From Panopea generosa (lineage: Eukaryota > Mollusca > Bivalvia > Adapedonta > Hiatellidae), in assembly GCA_029582155.1 (NCBI GenBank), contig CM055908.1, positions 23,297,103 to 23,361,102 of the forward strand: 64,000 nucleotides of DNA, written 5' to 3'. Numbering within the stretch: position 1 is the stretch's first letter; every line of letters begins with the position of its first letter. A model generated the notes under the pieces. That model saw nothing but the letters and a program-made list of their open reading frames with translations, was not told where the DNA came from and made no database searches. The position numbers and the translations under genes are program-made. This document shows, one piece after another, positions 37,203 through 49,195 of the stretch.

Positions 37203-38127
37203 CATATTAAGAAAGCAGACTTATTGTCAACTCATACTTTCGTGTCTTGGATATATATTTAATTCTAATTCAAGGTATTACATAAATATTTCAAAGTCAA
37301 TAAAGGGATAATTAAGTCGGTTAAAGAAAGTGACACCGGCTTTACTGCAACTGTAAAATAAAGTTATAAATGTGCCTAATAATAATATTTGTATCTGAAA
37401 ATTTATTGAAACAGAAGCCTGAACGGAAAAAAAAAACTTTCATTACAATTATTTGAAGAAATACAAGTGACCAGATCATTTTTGAATAAACAAATTAACT
37501 TTAAGTCATAAGCAATTGCAAAATTAATCTTATTCAAATAAAATATTGTGTTATTATAATCAAGATTTCATTCTACATGACAACAAACTACAACAAAAAC
37601 ACTAATACATAGTGTACAGGGCGGAAAGCAATAAAAGAAAGGACAAAACAGAAAGGACACAATTATATTTGGTACAAAACCCACTATATAATTATAACAT
37701 TAAATTAAAATTTCAATTTTATATATCAGGCTATGATGAAGACTATAAGTTTTACACTTTACATAACTATGTCGGGAAAAGAAAACAGAGCTTTACACAA
37801 AAACTGAACATTGTGTTGGCTAAGTTATTCATTCATAAAGGTCAAGGTCACCAAAAAAAACAACACTGAATGATTTTGAGTAGAATTACCCAATTCACAA
37901 CTGTAAACGCAAATTAGTGATTGTAGGTCAAATAGCTTTTGAGAAATAGAGCTTATTATAAAAATAATGCCGCCACAGCCCATGGCAAAGTAACACCTAT
38001 ATCTATTTTCTTGTCTTTTAACAGGTGAAACAATAAAAACTAAATATCAAATCTGACAGATAATGCATGTGGAATTGCTATATATTACTATTGTGAATAA
38101 GAGGTACAACTTAAACAACACAGTGCC
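37200..38127. other. TRPM intron, nothing recognised
   Basis: AT-rich intron between the charged linker exon and the exon at 38403. The 85-codon plus-strand frame at 37612-37869 has no support. Confidence 0.5.
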
Positions 38128-38290
38128 TAAAGCAGCAAGTCAAGGGAAAGAGCAAAAGTGACCCTTTAATACAGGTTGTTGCTTAATGCAGGTTAATTTG
38201 CTCTGAAAGCATAGAGATGGGAAATAGCAAATGTGGCTGTTTAAGACAAGTGACTGCTTAATAGAGGTGACCTCTTGGACAGGTTTGACA
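38128..38290 (+). repeat. Dispersed repeat, copy 1 (about 160 bp)
   Basis: Diverged copy of the segment at 57955-58115, in the same orientation. Shared blocks include AGCAGCAAGT, GGGAAATAGCAAATGTG, CAGGTT and GTTAATTTG. Confidence 0.7.
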
Positions 38291-38402
38291 TAGGTGAGGC
38301 CTCTTATAATGATACCAGTCTTCTAATGATATAGATATCGAGTCCAGGTATCATGGAAAATATGGTGAGGTAGCCAGTTACAGCAGCGTTACTGATACTT
38401 AC

Positions 38403-38547
38403 CAGTAAGGACGACCTCTGTCTGTGGAATTCAGGAGGTATGTCGGAGCTGACCACCTTGTCTGACACATCAAGAACACTCTGGACTGAAGGCCACGAGC
38501 GAATAAATGAATCTGTAGACACACCACCGTGTAACAAATGACCATCG
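38403..38547 (-). CDS. TRPM channel, C-terminal exon (SDGHLLHGGV)
   Basis: 145-nt exon (acceptor TTACAG before 38547, donor GTAAGT at 38402-38397). It encodes DGHLLHGGVSTDSFIRSW to PPEFHRQRSSLL and joins phase 2 in, phase 0 out. It lies after the coiled-coil region in the C-terminal tail. No domain was recognised; inclusion rests on intact splice sites and phase continuity with both neighbours. Confidence 0.8.
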
Positions 38548-39039
38548 CTGTAAACAATAAAAAGAGGTGATTGTTTTGCTCCTGGTTGTAGAAATATTTC
38601 ATCAAGACAAGAATGTAAAGTTTCCAAAGAGAAATTGTTTTGCTCTTCACTATAACATTATAAACAAAATCTTATATGTCTTCCCACCAACCCACCACTC
38701 TTTATTACATTTCTGGAGTGTGGCTTTGACCTTTAAGGTAAATACCTTGGTATTGTGTATTAATCATTGTGATTATGTGTTCATCCACAGTCACAGGTTG
38801 TAGTAAAATTACAATATGCATGTTGAAGTTAATGACACCGGGACAGTATGGTTGGACATACAAATGACATTCTGTGTTCCCCACCACCATTGTATAGGCC
38901 TGGACTTTACACACAACACATCATTGTGCTATGTTTATCAACTGTGTGAGGTAATCTTCCCAAGTGTACCCGAAGTAATGACTGTTTATAGCAATAATTG
39001 TAAAGCAGACATGACAAAGGCCCTTCTTTAAGCAATTAT

Positions 39040-39620
39040 TATTAACTGTAACCTGACCTTGACGAGCACACAAATTTATGGTTTTGCACATCACCTCGAT
39101 ATCTTGAGTAAATATGCCAAATTATTTTGAAATCCATTCATTCACGCCAGAATGACCTTCAGATTTAGACCCTACTATTACATTCTGCGATGTGACAAAC
39201 AAATGTCCAAGTTATTTTGAAGCCCATCAATGCATACCAAAGCTATTGAGCAAACACAAATGAGGCCTTCCTGTAAACAATAATATATAAAATGACATTC
39301 AGAGACCTTGACCTTAAAGATGAGGACACAAATATTGGATTCTGCAAGTCAAGCCAACATGAAAGTAAATATGCCAATTTATTTTGAAATTCATCACTGA
39401 ATGCCTTTGTGAAGTCTTGCTGCAAGCCAGAATATGCAAAACGAGAGTCAGTTTGACTTTGACCTTGAAGATGGAGACATATATGTTGAGTTCTGAATAT
39501 GTGATGAGTATATGTGACAAGTTTCTTTGAAATCCACCAATGCGTGCCATAGTTACGGATTGGGCAGGAAACAGGTGTTTATGTAAGTAGAGATATACAC
39601 ATAATAACATTCAATGTGAC
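39040..39620. repeat. Dispersed mollusc-type intronic repeat modules
   Basis: Three to four diverged modules of roughly 150-180 bp carry the recurring phrases GACCTTGACCTT, AAATATGCCAA(A/T)TTATTTTGAAAT, CATCAATGC and CATAGTTA. I recognise this type from introns of bivalves and gastropods, but the family name is not known to me. Confidence 0.65.
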
Positions 39621-39909
39621 CTTAACATAAGGGAAACATTTAAATAAGGGGTACATGTAAGGTTCTGCGTATTACCCAAATGTGATGAGCAAATGTGCTT
39701 TCAATAGCCTTATCAGACATAACAGAAGTGTTAGCCATTTAACAGCCAACAAGTTGAGATAATTGACCTTATAATTGTATGTGTCATGCACTATCTCACA
39801 AAGCCTGAACCTTGGCAGAAAAGGAGTATTAGTCGGAGCACAAACAACAGATTAAGATAAAATACATTATTTCATGTGACAAACAGTACATATATTTAAT
39901 ATAGCCTAC

Positions 39910-40002
39910 CTTGACATGACAAGCGTACTTGCCAGGTCACTGGCATCTGGATGCTGGTCAGCTATGACTTCATCTTCAATCATTTTTGAAAGATCATCCA
40001 CT
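39910..40002 (-). CDS. TRPM channel, C-terminal exon (DDLSKMIEDEV)
   Basis: 93-nt exon (acceptor TTGTAG, donor GTAGGC) encoding VDDLSKMIEDEVIADQHPDA to LASTLVMS. It joins phase 2 to phase 2. The acidic, helix-prone sequence continues the coiled-coil or rib-helix region behind the TRP helix. Confidence 0.82.
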
Positions 40003-40867
40003 CTACAAATTGTAAAATAGTTTAATATGTAAGCTTCCATGTTGTATAGAACTTTTCAGATTTTGCTATCATCATAATGAGACCGGTGGAGAATGGAGTC
40101 AGAAACCCGGTCCAATTCCACCTGTTCTATTGGTTATATCTTTACTACCATCATTGATGCATATATACCAAGGTTGAAAAAGCTTAATTAGGCCATCCTT
40201 AAAAATAAATTGTTTGCCATGCTCCTACCTACTCATTTAAAAATTCAGCTACCCAAACGTTTTATGGTCTTTCGAAGTATTTAATTTTGTTTTCATGATT
40301 TCTGTCCATTTTTCTTTAAAATGACTATGCAAAATCAAAATTTGGCTACCTAGCTACCCACGTGGAAAATACTGGGTCGGAGCGCAGCAAACAAATATTT
40401 TTCTAATGACAGCCTCATAAGACTTAAATCTTATTAATTTTTCATTATACAATTTCATGTTTTAATATATAATTTATTATACACCGGAAGAATTTAGAAA
40501 CAGCAATAAAACATTGAGTTCTCTATCGACTTTTTTGAAATTTATTTTATTTGATAAAAAACTATCTTTCTACCTTTCCTTGACAGTTTCATCAAAGTCT
40601 ATTGTGATTTTCACCTCTTTTTACTGATTAGAAACATACAACACTGCTACCGAAATTCAAAATCAGTATTTCGTACAGTCTCCTTGCACATTGATGCGCG
40701 GGGGTTGTATGTTTCAAATCAATAAAAAGAGGATTACTAAACAAGAATGTGCACCAAATGTTACTGTATGTTCAGCTTCATCTAAAACCTCTATTTAAAG
40801 GTCTAAGTCATGATTTTTCAAAAAGCTAGACGATGATGACCGAAGAGATAAAGAACAACAACAGATA

Positions 40868-41360
40868 CATCTTCCTTTGTGTCACTCATTTACATCTTCC
40901 TTTGTGTCACTCATTTACATCTTCCCTTGTGCCACTCATTTACATCTTCCCTTGTACCCCTCATTTACATTTTCCCTTGTGCCACTCATATACATCTTCC
41001 TTTACTCGGATACGTCTTCCCTTGTGTCACTCATCTTTTCTGTAGTCTATCATACATCTGCCCTTGTGCCACTCATTTACATCTTTCCTTGTGCCACTCA
41101 TTTACATCTTCCCTTGTGCCACTCATTTACATCTGTCCTTGTGCCACATATTTACATCTTCCCTTGTACCACTCATTTACATCTTCCCTTGTGCCACTCA
41201 TATACATCCTCCTTTATGTCACTCAGATACGTCATCCCTTTTACCACTCATTAACATTTTCCCTTGTGCCACTCATATACATCCTCCTTTATGTCACTCA
41301 GATACGTCTTCCCTTGTGTCACTCATCTTTTCTGTAGTCTACCATACATCTTCTATTGTG
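40868..41360. repeat. 25-bp minisatellite beside a TRPM donor site
   Basis: About 19 units of 25 bp (minus strand GAGTGGCACAAGGGAAGATG plus TAAAT). The unit resembles the intron just inside the donor of the exon at 41369-41501. Two places (about 41320 and 41030) also copy the exon end, as CTACAGAAAAGATGAGTG against the true CTGCAGAAAAGGTGAGTG. In the copies the donor GT is AT. Plus-strand open frames of 70-152 codons arise because three units make 25 codons. Confidence 0.93.
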
Positions 41361-41368
41361 CCACTCAC

Positions 41369-41501
41369 CTTTTCTGCAGTCTTTTTACTGTTGCCTCAAG
41401 TGTATTCATATCCCGTGACTTCACGTGACGCAGATAGTTTGTCATATTCTCCTTCTCAAACAACTGTAGGTTCTCCAGGTGGCGGCGACCAATCAAAGGA
41501 C
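41369..41501 (-). CDS. TRPM channel, post-TRP helical exon
   Basis: 133-nt exon (acceptor TTACAG before 41501, donor GTGAGT from 41368). It encodes PLIGRRHLENLQLFEKENMT to EATVKRLQK. The L-x-x-L-x-x-F-E-x-x pattern matches the segment that follows the TRP domain in TRPM channels, where rib helix and coiled coil mediate tetramer assembly. It joins phase 1 in, phase 2 out. Confidence 0.87.
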
Positions 41502-42039
41502 CTGTAAAACAGTATTTATCAATAGATACTAAATCGCTACCTGTCACAGAATAAAAAATAAATATGTAAAATGCGACGTAGTAGTCACCACAGCATCATA
41601 TACTCAATCACTATACAGAATACGTACAACAGGTACAACGCATATAGAGAGTAGAGACAAATCGAGCGTTCACTGCCCTAGAATGGTCAATGGCAAATGG
41701 CACCACTGGGGAGCTTACACAGGTGCATCCAACCTCACTTTCCCCATCCTTCCTTCCTTCAATAGATGAGACAATGTTAATAAAAGTATCCCACCCCATT
41801 ACAGATATGGCAGATATGTGCATATTGTAAAACACAGAAATACTCAGGAAGATATTTTTAAAAAGAACAAGTGATGCTTTACAAAGATGTACTTGATGAC
41901 GACTTTTTCACATGCCCACCAATCACACAGTCCGTGCTGTAATAACAACATGGACATTTTAAGGTAGAGTGGGTCCTGTTCCAAAGGCAGGAGAGTCAAT
42001 TTGTTGAAGAAATGTCATATGTTGACCAGTTAACCCTTT

Positions 42040-42110
42040 ACTTCATATAGACACCTTTGGACACCTCTAATATAGACGCCTTTGGACACCTCTAATATAG
42101 AAAGCTTTTG
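42040..42110. repeat. Short tandem duplication (about 25 bp, 2 copies)
   Basis: Two adjacent copies of a segment containing CCTTTGGACACCTCTAATAT, within the TRPM intron between 41502 and 42948. Confidence 0.75.
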
Positions 42111-42150
42111 ACATTTAGGGTGAATTATGTTTATATTAACTGACAGAGTG

Positions 42151-42241
42151 GAAAACGGTGCAGGAAGTGTTCAGATTGCTCGTGCAGTAAGTGTTCAGAT
42201 TGCTCGTTACTAGCAATCTGAACTCTTCCTGCACTGTTTTC
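42151..42241. repeat. Imperfect inverted repeat / hairpin
   Basis: The left arm 42151-42182 (GAAAACGGTGCAGGAAGTGT and following) is complementary to the right arm 42211-42241 (ending CTGCACTGTTTTC) with few mismatches. The loop contains a second direct copy of GTGTTCAGATTGCTCG-type sequence. It could form a stem of about 30 bp in DNA or intronic RNA. Confidence 0.8.
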
Positions 42242-42948
42242 AAAGGCCTTCTGTGACTGATGCAGGAAAACTTGTTTCTTTGGAGAAAAGGGTTAAACAA
42301 ACCTGTAGCTAACAGAAGTTAGTAATTGAATGAATGTATGAGTTCTTCTGAAGTGTTGACCAGATTGGTGCAACTTACAATCTTCTTTTGTTATGTTTTC
42401 AAGCAGACAAGTCCTGTTTTTAAACATAAAATAAGTGCTTTCTGAGAGTACACAATTATAATATTGTTTATGAATACATGGAAAGGCAGCTATTTCAAAA
42501 AGAACTATGAACACGTGTGCCATACAAATAGGAAGAAACTGTCTGTTAATGCTACTGCTCGTTTCCTATTGTGCAATAATAAATATAACATTTCGTTTAA
42601 AATTTTAACTTGGAGAACATGGTATGCATTTACTGAAACTAAATGAAGATTTAAAGGAGCATTTTTTATACATTTTCCTATATAACTCAATGTTAAGCTT
42701 TCCTTTTAATGTCAACTTGAATATTTGATGATAACAAACTCACAATTTGAGAGAGGTTGACATATATTCAACCTCAAATATGGTGTTTCAGGAATGTCAT
42801 TTGGAATTTTAGATTATTTAAGTCTATTTCTAGTAACAGTCACAATACTGGATAAAAGCATGCAACACTGAAATAATTGATCATTCTATAAGAACAGATC
42901 ATCTCAGCTTTGCTCTGCTAAAAGTAATATTTCTAAAAACCCACTTAC

Positions 42949-43121
42949 TTTTAGTATGTTTGGAACAGCGTGTGAAAAGCCATTTTGCCACAAGAAAAAT
43001 ATGTACAATGATACTGAATGGTGGTGCAAGGAAGGTTTTGTTGTCGTATTCCATAACCAGGAAGTACATCTCATACTTCCAGATCTCCCTGTTGTTTTTC
43101 TCCACTTGTTTGAACACATTA
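42949..43121 (-). CDS. TRPM channel, TRP helix exon
   Basis: 173-nt exon (acceptor TTTCAG before 43121, donor GTAAGT from 42948). It encodes NVFKQVEKNN, REIWKYEMYFLVMEY and LAPPFSIIVHIFLVAKWL. IWKYEMYFLVMEY is the TRP box and helix (compare VWKFQRY in vertebrate TRPMs), and the LAPPF segment is the conserved piece after it. It joins phase 2 in, phase 1 out. Its first 45 nt and its acceptor are repeated about 34 times upstream, at 43122-45920. Confidence 0.92.
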
Positions 43122-45920
43122 CTGAAACACAATCATAAAGTGCATGTTGCAAAAATGAACAGATCTCTTTGTTGTTTTCTCCACTTGATTGAACACATTA
43201 CTGAAACACATTCATAAAGTGCATATTGAAATAATGAACAGATCTCTATGTTGTTTTTCTCCACTTGATTAAACACATTACTGAAACACAATCATAAAGT
43301 GCATGTTGCATAATGAACAGATCTCTATGTTGTTTTTCTCCACTTGATTAAAAAAAACATAAATGAAAGACAATCATAAAGTGCATGTTGCAATAATGAA
43401 CAGATCTCCATGTTGTTTTGCTCCTCTCATCTTGATTGAACACATTACTGAAACACAGTCATAAAGTGTATGTTGCAATAATGAATAGATCTCCATGTTG
43501 TTTTTCTCCACTTGATTGAACACTTAACTGAAACTCAATCATAAAGTACATGATGCAATAATGAACAGATCTCCATGTTGTTTTTCTCCACTTGATTGAA
43601 CACATTACTGAAACAAAATCATAAAGTGCATGTTGCAATAATGAGCAGATCTCAATGTTGTTTTTCTCCACTTTATTAAAAACATTACTGAAACAAAATC
43701 ATAAGGTACATGTTGCAATAATGAACAGATCTCTATGTTGTTTTTCTCAATTTGATTGCAAATATTACTGAAACACAATCATGAAGTGCATGTTGCAATA
43801 TTGAACAGATCTCCATGTTGTTTTTCTCCACTTGATTGAAAACATTACTGAAATAAGAGTCATAAAGTGCATGTTGCAATAATAAACAGATTTCCATGTT
43901 GTTTTTCTCCACTTGATTGGACACATTGCTGAAACAGTCATAAAGTACATGTTGCAATAATGAACAGATCTCCATGTTGTTTTCCCCCACTTGATTGAAA
44001 ACATTACTGAAACAGAGTCATAAAGACTTAGTGTATGTTGCAATAATAAACAGATTTCCATGTTGTTTTTTTTTCTTTCCTTTCTAGTTGATTGAACACA
44101 TTACTGAAACACAGTCATAAAGTACATGTTGCAATAACAAACAGATCACCATGTTGTTTTTCTCCACTTGATTGCAAGTAATACTGAAACACAATCATAA
44201 AGTGCATGTTGCAATAATGGACAGATCTCCATGTTGTTTTTCCCCACCTGATTGAAAAAATTACTGAAACACAGTCATAAAGTACTTGTTGCAATAATGA
44301 ACAGATCTCCATGTTGTTTTTCTCCACTTGATTGAAAACATTACTGAAACACAGTCATACAGTGCATGTTGCAGTAATGAACAGATCTCCGTGTTGTTTT
44401 TCTTCACTTGATTGAACACATTACTGAAACACAATCATAAAGTGCATGTTGCAATAATGAACAGATCTCCATGATGTTTTTCACCTCTCCATTGGATTAA
44501 ACACATTACTGAAACACAGTCATAAATTACATGTCGCAATAATGAACAGATCTCTATGTTGTTTTTCTCCACTTGATTGAACACATTACTGAAACACAGT
44601 CATAAAGTACATGTTGCAATAATGAACATATTTCTATGTTGTTTTTCTCTACTTGATTGAACACATTTCTGAAACACAGTCATAAAGTGCATGTTGCAAT
44701 AATGAACAGATCTCAATGTTGGTCTCCACTTGATTGAAAACATTACTGAAAGACAGTCATAAAATACATGTTGCAATAATGAACAGATCTCTATGATGTT
44801 TTTCTCCACTTGATTGAAAACATTATTGAAACACAGTCATAAAGTGCATGTTGCAATAATGAACAAATCTCAATGTTGTTTTTCTCCTCTTGATTGAACA
44901 CATTACTGAAACACAGTCATAAAGTACATGTTGCAATAATGAACAGAACTCAATGTTGTTTTTCTCCACTTGATTGAACACATTACTGAAACACAGTCAT
45001 AAAGTGCATGTTGCAATAATGAACAGATCTCCATGTTGTTTTTATCCGCTTGATTGAACACATTACTGAAACACAGTCATAAAGTACATGTTGCAATAAT
45101 GAACAGAACTCTATGTTGTTTTTCTGCACTTGATTGAACACATTACTGAAACACAGTCATAAAGTGCATGTTGCAATAATGAACCTATCTCCATGTTGTT
45201 TTTCTCCACTTGATTGAACACAGTACTGAAACACATTCATAAAGTACACGTTGCAATAATGAACAGATCTCTATGTTGTTTTTTTCACTTGATTGAAAAC
45301 ATAACTGAAACACAGTCATAAAGTGCATGTTGCAATAATGAACAGATCTCCATGTTGTTTTTCTCCACTTAGTTGAACACATTACTGAAAAACAGTCATA
45401 AAGTGCATTTTGTAATAATGAACAGATCTCCATGTTGTTTTTCCCCACTTGATTGAAAACATTACTGAAACAGAGTCATAAAGACTTAGTGTATGTTGCA
45501 ATAATAAACAGATCTTCATGTTGTTTTACTCCTTTCTAGTTGATTGAACACATTACAGAAACACAGTCATGAAGTACATGTTGCAATAACAAACAGATCA
45601 CCATGTTGTTTTTCTCCACTTGATTGCAAATAATACTGAAACACAATCATAAAGTGCATGTTGCAATAATGGACAGATCTCTATGTTGTTTTTATCCACT
45701 TGATTGAAAACATTACTGACACACAGTCATAAAGTGCATGTTGCAATAATGAACAGATTTCCATGTTGTTTTTTATCCACTTGATTGAACTCATTGTTGA
45801 AACACAATCATAATGTGTATGTTGCAATAATGAACAGATCTTCATATTGTGTTTTTTCCTCTCCACTTGATTGAACACATTACTGAAACACAGTCATTAA
45901 GTGCATGTTGCAATAATGGA
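43122..45920 (-). repeat. About 81-bp minisatellite copying a TRPM splice acceptor
   Basis: About 34 tandem units, mostly 81 bp (range about 79-85). On the minus strand each contains TGTGTTTCAGTAATGTGTTC, which is the acceptor and first bases of the TRP-helix exon. The next about 35 nt of that exon follow (GTGGAGAAAAACAACAT, GGAGATCTG), then intronic sequence TTGCAACATGCACTTTATGA leading into the next copy. The true exon is the last unit. Several runs are open for 65-98 codons with a 27-residue period because 81 is a multiple of three. The two units nearest the exon are 79 and 80 bp. Confidence 0.95.
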
Positions 45921-46059
45921 CCTAGATTACACTGCATAACTGATTGTATACGGAACAGATCAGAGAGGAAGAGGACATTTGTTGTTGTTTTTTAGTGGAG
46001 TTTAATGCCATTTTCAGCTTATTTCAGATTATATGTGACATAACCAGTTTTATTGGTGG

Positions 46060-46225
46060 AGAAAGACCTTAGAATGAATCCATCTGAGTAGAATCACTGT
46101 ACTTCGGCAACTTACAAGCAAACGTTCTCACATAAAGTTTTTTTTTGTGAGAGAGCGGATCTCGAACCTAAGTGATGAGAGGTAAATGATTTTGAGACGG
46201 TGCCATTGACCACTTGGCCATGGAG
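46060..46225 (-). mobile_element. tRNA-derived SINE family B, copy 1
   Basis: The minus-strand head has box A TGGCCAAGTGGTCAATGGC and box B GGTTCGAGATCC, resembling a Leu/Ser-type tRNA. The 3' part has GATTCTACTCAGATGGATTC and ends CCACCAATAAAA. The 3' part is shared with 59525-59590. Confidence 0.7.
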
Positions 46226-46586
46226 GACCCGGAAAGAATAATTGAATAAATAACTGCATGCTGTAAACAAGAACAAGGATTGAGCTGTATAAACAGCACA
46301 CCATGTGTAACTGAGACATGTAAAATGAATCTATATAAAATTGCATTGTCAAACACGGATATATATTAACTTGATTATGACATCTCTTTACCTAATGTAA
46401 GTTTTAAAAATATAAAATTGAAAAAGAACTTTTATTGTGACAGATCATGTAACAGCTCCCAAAGTATGCGAACATATAGACTAATAGAGTTGACTGGTCA
46501 ACTAATTGAGAAGTTGCAAATGTCTAATGCAAGAGAGCATATATATTAACATAAAGGAAACAGGATAAACAAATACTGATCCCACA

Positions 46587-46672
46587 GAGAGAGAGAGAGA
46601 GACAGAGAGAGACAGACAGACAGACAGACAGCCAGACACACAGACAGACAGACAGACACACAGACAGAAATA
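46587..46672. repeat. GA and CAGA microsatellite
   Basis: Runs of GAGA pass into GACAGACAGACA with ACACAGACAG variants, in the intron just 3' of the S6 exon on the transcribed strand. Confidence 0.95.
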
Positions 46673-46732
46673 GCAAGAGAGGGTATAAAATTCTCACTAC
46701 ATAAGTGGTAGACAGCAGACAGACAGATATAC

Positions 46733-46856
46733 CTAAATATGGCAATAAGCAGGTTAACCAGCAGTATATTTCCAATCAGTAGATAAATAGCCAGCAGAAA
46801 GGGAACAAGCCTGTGATAGGTGCGGCAGTCTAAGTCTCCTGGAGTACACTGGTCAG
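46733..46856 (-). CDS. TRPM channel, outer pore and S6 exon
   Basis: 124-nt exon (acceptor TTACAG before 46856, donor GTATAT from 46732). It encodes DQCTPGDLDCRTYHRLVPF then S6, LLIGNILLVNLLIAIF. The Cys pair in CTPGDLDC sits where TRPM channels carry the outer-pore disulphide. S6 ends in the NLLIAIF gate motif typical of TRPMs (NLLIAVF). It joins phase 1 in, phase 2 out. Confidence 0.94.
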
Positions 46857-46859
46857 CTG

Positions 46860-48720
46860 TAACAAACATGGAACAAGCATTATTCACTTACTTCACAATG
46901 ACCACAAACAAATGCTATGGTATATGGTATGTTACCTAAATAAGTAGTTTCCATTCATGTCAAGTATTCCACGTATTGATGTTAGCAGGGAAGTAAACCT
47001 GATAAACAAGGGCCAATCATTAAATTCATGGACGAGTCCCAAAATATGAAAATGACATTTTAGGTTTAATTTAAGTTTTCCATGTGTTATATTTAGTCAA
47101 AAATAATGGTTAAATACATTTTAAACATACAATGTATGACAACCCATCTCCCCTCATATTTGTGTAACATTGTTGCGATGTGATTTATTCCCCATATATA
47201 ATATTCGTGATTATGTTACTCATCACTCCAGTTCATACTCTTTCAGCAATCGGGGTACCTAGGCATGTACTCAAACATCTTTTTAAATATCCTGTGTACT
47301 GTTTTGTTACCCATATCTTGTTCACAATTTATTTCATAAATTGTATTACAGTATGGCAATTCCTGTTAAGATGTTTTCAACACACTTTTGCCTGATATTG
47401 ACACAGGGTTACCACACCTGTCATCATCCATTATGGTTTTTCACCCCTAAATGTACCATTTGTGCCACTTGTGAACTAGAGAAAGTGTTAAAGATGACTT
47501 TCTCACAACTTTAAACAGCAGTTTCATCAGTTGGACTGGTGTTTTGCTAACATTAACTAAAAACTAAATAGCTGCTTGTTGCTTCACTTTTTCTTCAGAC
47601 TCAATTTTGCTTGTGCATTTCAATTTTAGTTTGTTTAAATCCCTTTGCGCACAATGCTGTTACTGAAATGACATATGTAGAAGATGTTACTTCAATAATA
47701 TGTGATTTCCTGCATTTGGACATGAACGGGCTTGTCTTTTTCCCTATACGTATGTATCAAATTGTTCAATATTTTGAGCTGCGGTGCTACCCATGTATTC
47801 TTGTCGCCATGGGAACAACAACATTATTACTGATGTAAGAAATGCAGTTTAAATTATAAATATCATTGAAAAATACACCAATACTTACATTATGCAAAGA
47901 GTAGCGGTGTAGTTGCTGTAGATTTAATGAGATTTGTCCACGAACCGAATGAATTTAATGATCAACCCTCGTCATTTGTAAACGGCAGGTCAAATTGGAG
48001 ATGGAGATTAGAGCATTGTGTATACGATTTACCTTCCAGCTGATAAATGTCATTTAAATTGAGCTAACTGTTAGATATTTCATCTTATTTGGTAATTCTA
48101 TGCTACCAACTGACTTGTGTTTCACAAATGATTTCTTTACAGTGGCTGAGATAGTTTGAGACTATTGTGTGGCCGCTACATGATCTGTATATGATATCAG
48201 TATATGACTAACTCATTTACATAACATATAAAACATTGATATATAGTACACAGGAACTTTGCAGGAAGGAAAAAAGAAACACTTTTGCCTCAAACTAAAC
48301 AAACAATTAAACAAAAAGAAACAGGTTATTAAATATGTTTAACATAAAATGATCCATTTATTCATCACAAAACAGAAACCAATTTTTTTTCGTTTATTTC
48401 TCAATGAACAGACCTAGCAAAATCATCCAAAAGCCTGGCCATACTGTTTTGGATGAAAAATTCCTAAAAAATGAGAAACAAATGATCTAGAGCGATGATG
48501 AAACAAAAGTTCTGGTTTGTTGGCTGTTTATCTATGCTTTGTCAGGTGGCTAGTAGTTACCAGTGTACAATGTACATAAGATGTAAGGTGACAAGAAAAA
48601 TAAATACAAAGACTATTATGATAAAAATTGTCTGTTTGTGCCTGACAAATATATGTACAGATAAAAATATTAAGCAGTTTTTGTTTATTTTCTGCTTCCC
48701 TCGATACGTTTTAAAACTAT
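46860..48720. other. TRPM intron, nothing recognised
   Basis: Intron between the pore exon and the S6 exon. It contains several short plus-strand open frames (47180, 47611, 48495) without any domain or splice context. I see no exon on either strand. Confidence 0.5.
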
Positions 48721-48724
48721 CAAA

Positions 48725-49195
48725 CACTGACCTGTTACCTCAGTCGGGAGCACATCTGAAAATCAATCCAGGGATCTCCAGTTTGAATCCCCGTGATGAT
48801 TGATATGCGACTTTGTGTCTCATTGTCAGTCATCTCTCACTGCAGGTCCAAGTGGGATAATTATTAATTAATTTTTTTAAACTTATTTATTTTACTCTGA
48901 TTGTAAAACAAGTTCTTACAACTTCGGTAAATCAGGCTCGAAGTATTTCTGGTTAAGACAAGTACTAAGCATATGCGGAAAAAATGTCTTGCTCAAGGAC
49001 ACCACACATAGCCATGGCGGAGGATCGAACCCACGACCCTCCGATCATGGGTTCGGTGTATCCCTTTGGATTAATTACTTGCGGAGATGGGTGTGTTAGA
49101 GTGCTGGTTAAACTTCTAGATTCCAAAGAAAGAGTGGTTAGGTTAACTGTTTGTTAGCACTCAATGGCATTAAAATGACTCTAACTATTTAAACT
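48725..49195 (+). mobile_element. SINE family A split by another SINE
   Basis: Head and first half are at 48725-48870 (CAGTTTGAATCCCC box B, CATCTCTCAC). The second half is at 49070-49195 (CTTGCGGAGATGGGTGTG, ACTCAATGGCAT). The halves are separated by a 199-bp insertion flanked by ATTAATTA on both sides. Confidence 0.85.
48871..49069 (-). mobile_element. Second-type tRNA SINE nested in family A
   Basis: On the minus strand there is box B GTGGGTTCGATCC, a body with GTGTCCTTGAGCAAGACATT, and an A-rich 3' end. Target-site duplication ATTAATTA at 48863-48870 and 49070-49077. Confidence 0.8.

Noticed and set aside
40833..41507. Plus-strand frames of 70-152 codons
   Set aside because: All are phases of the 25-bp minisatellite; the end of the longest overlaps the antisense of a TRPM exon.
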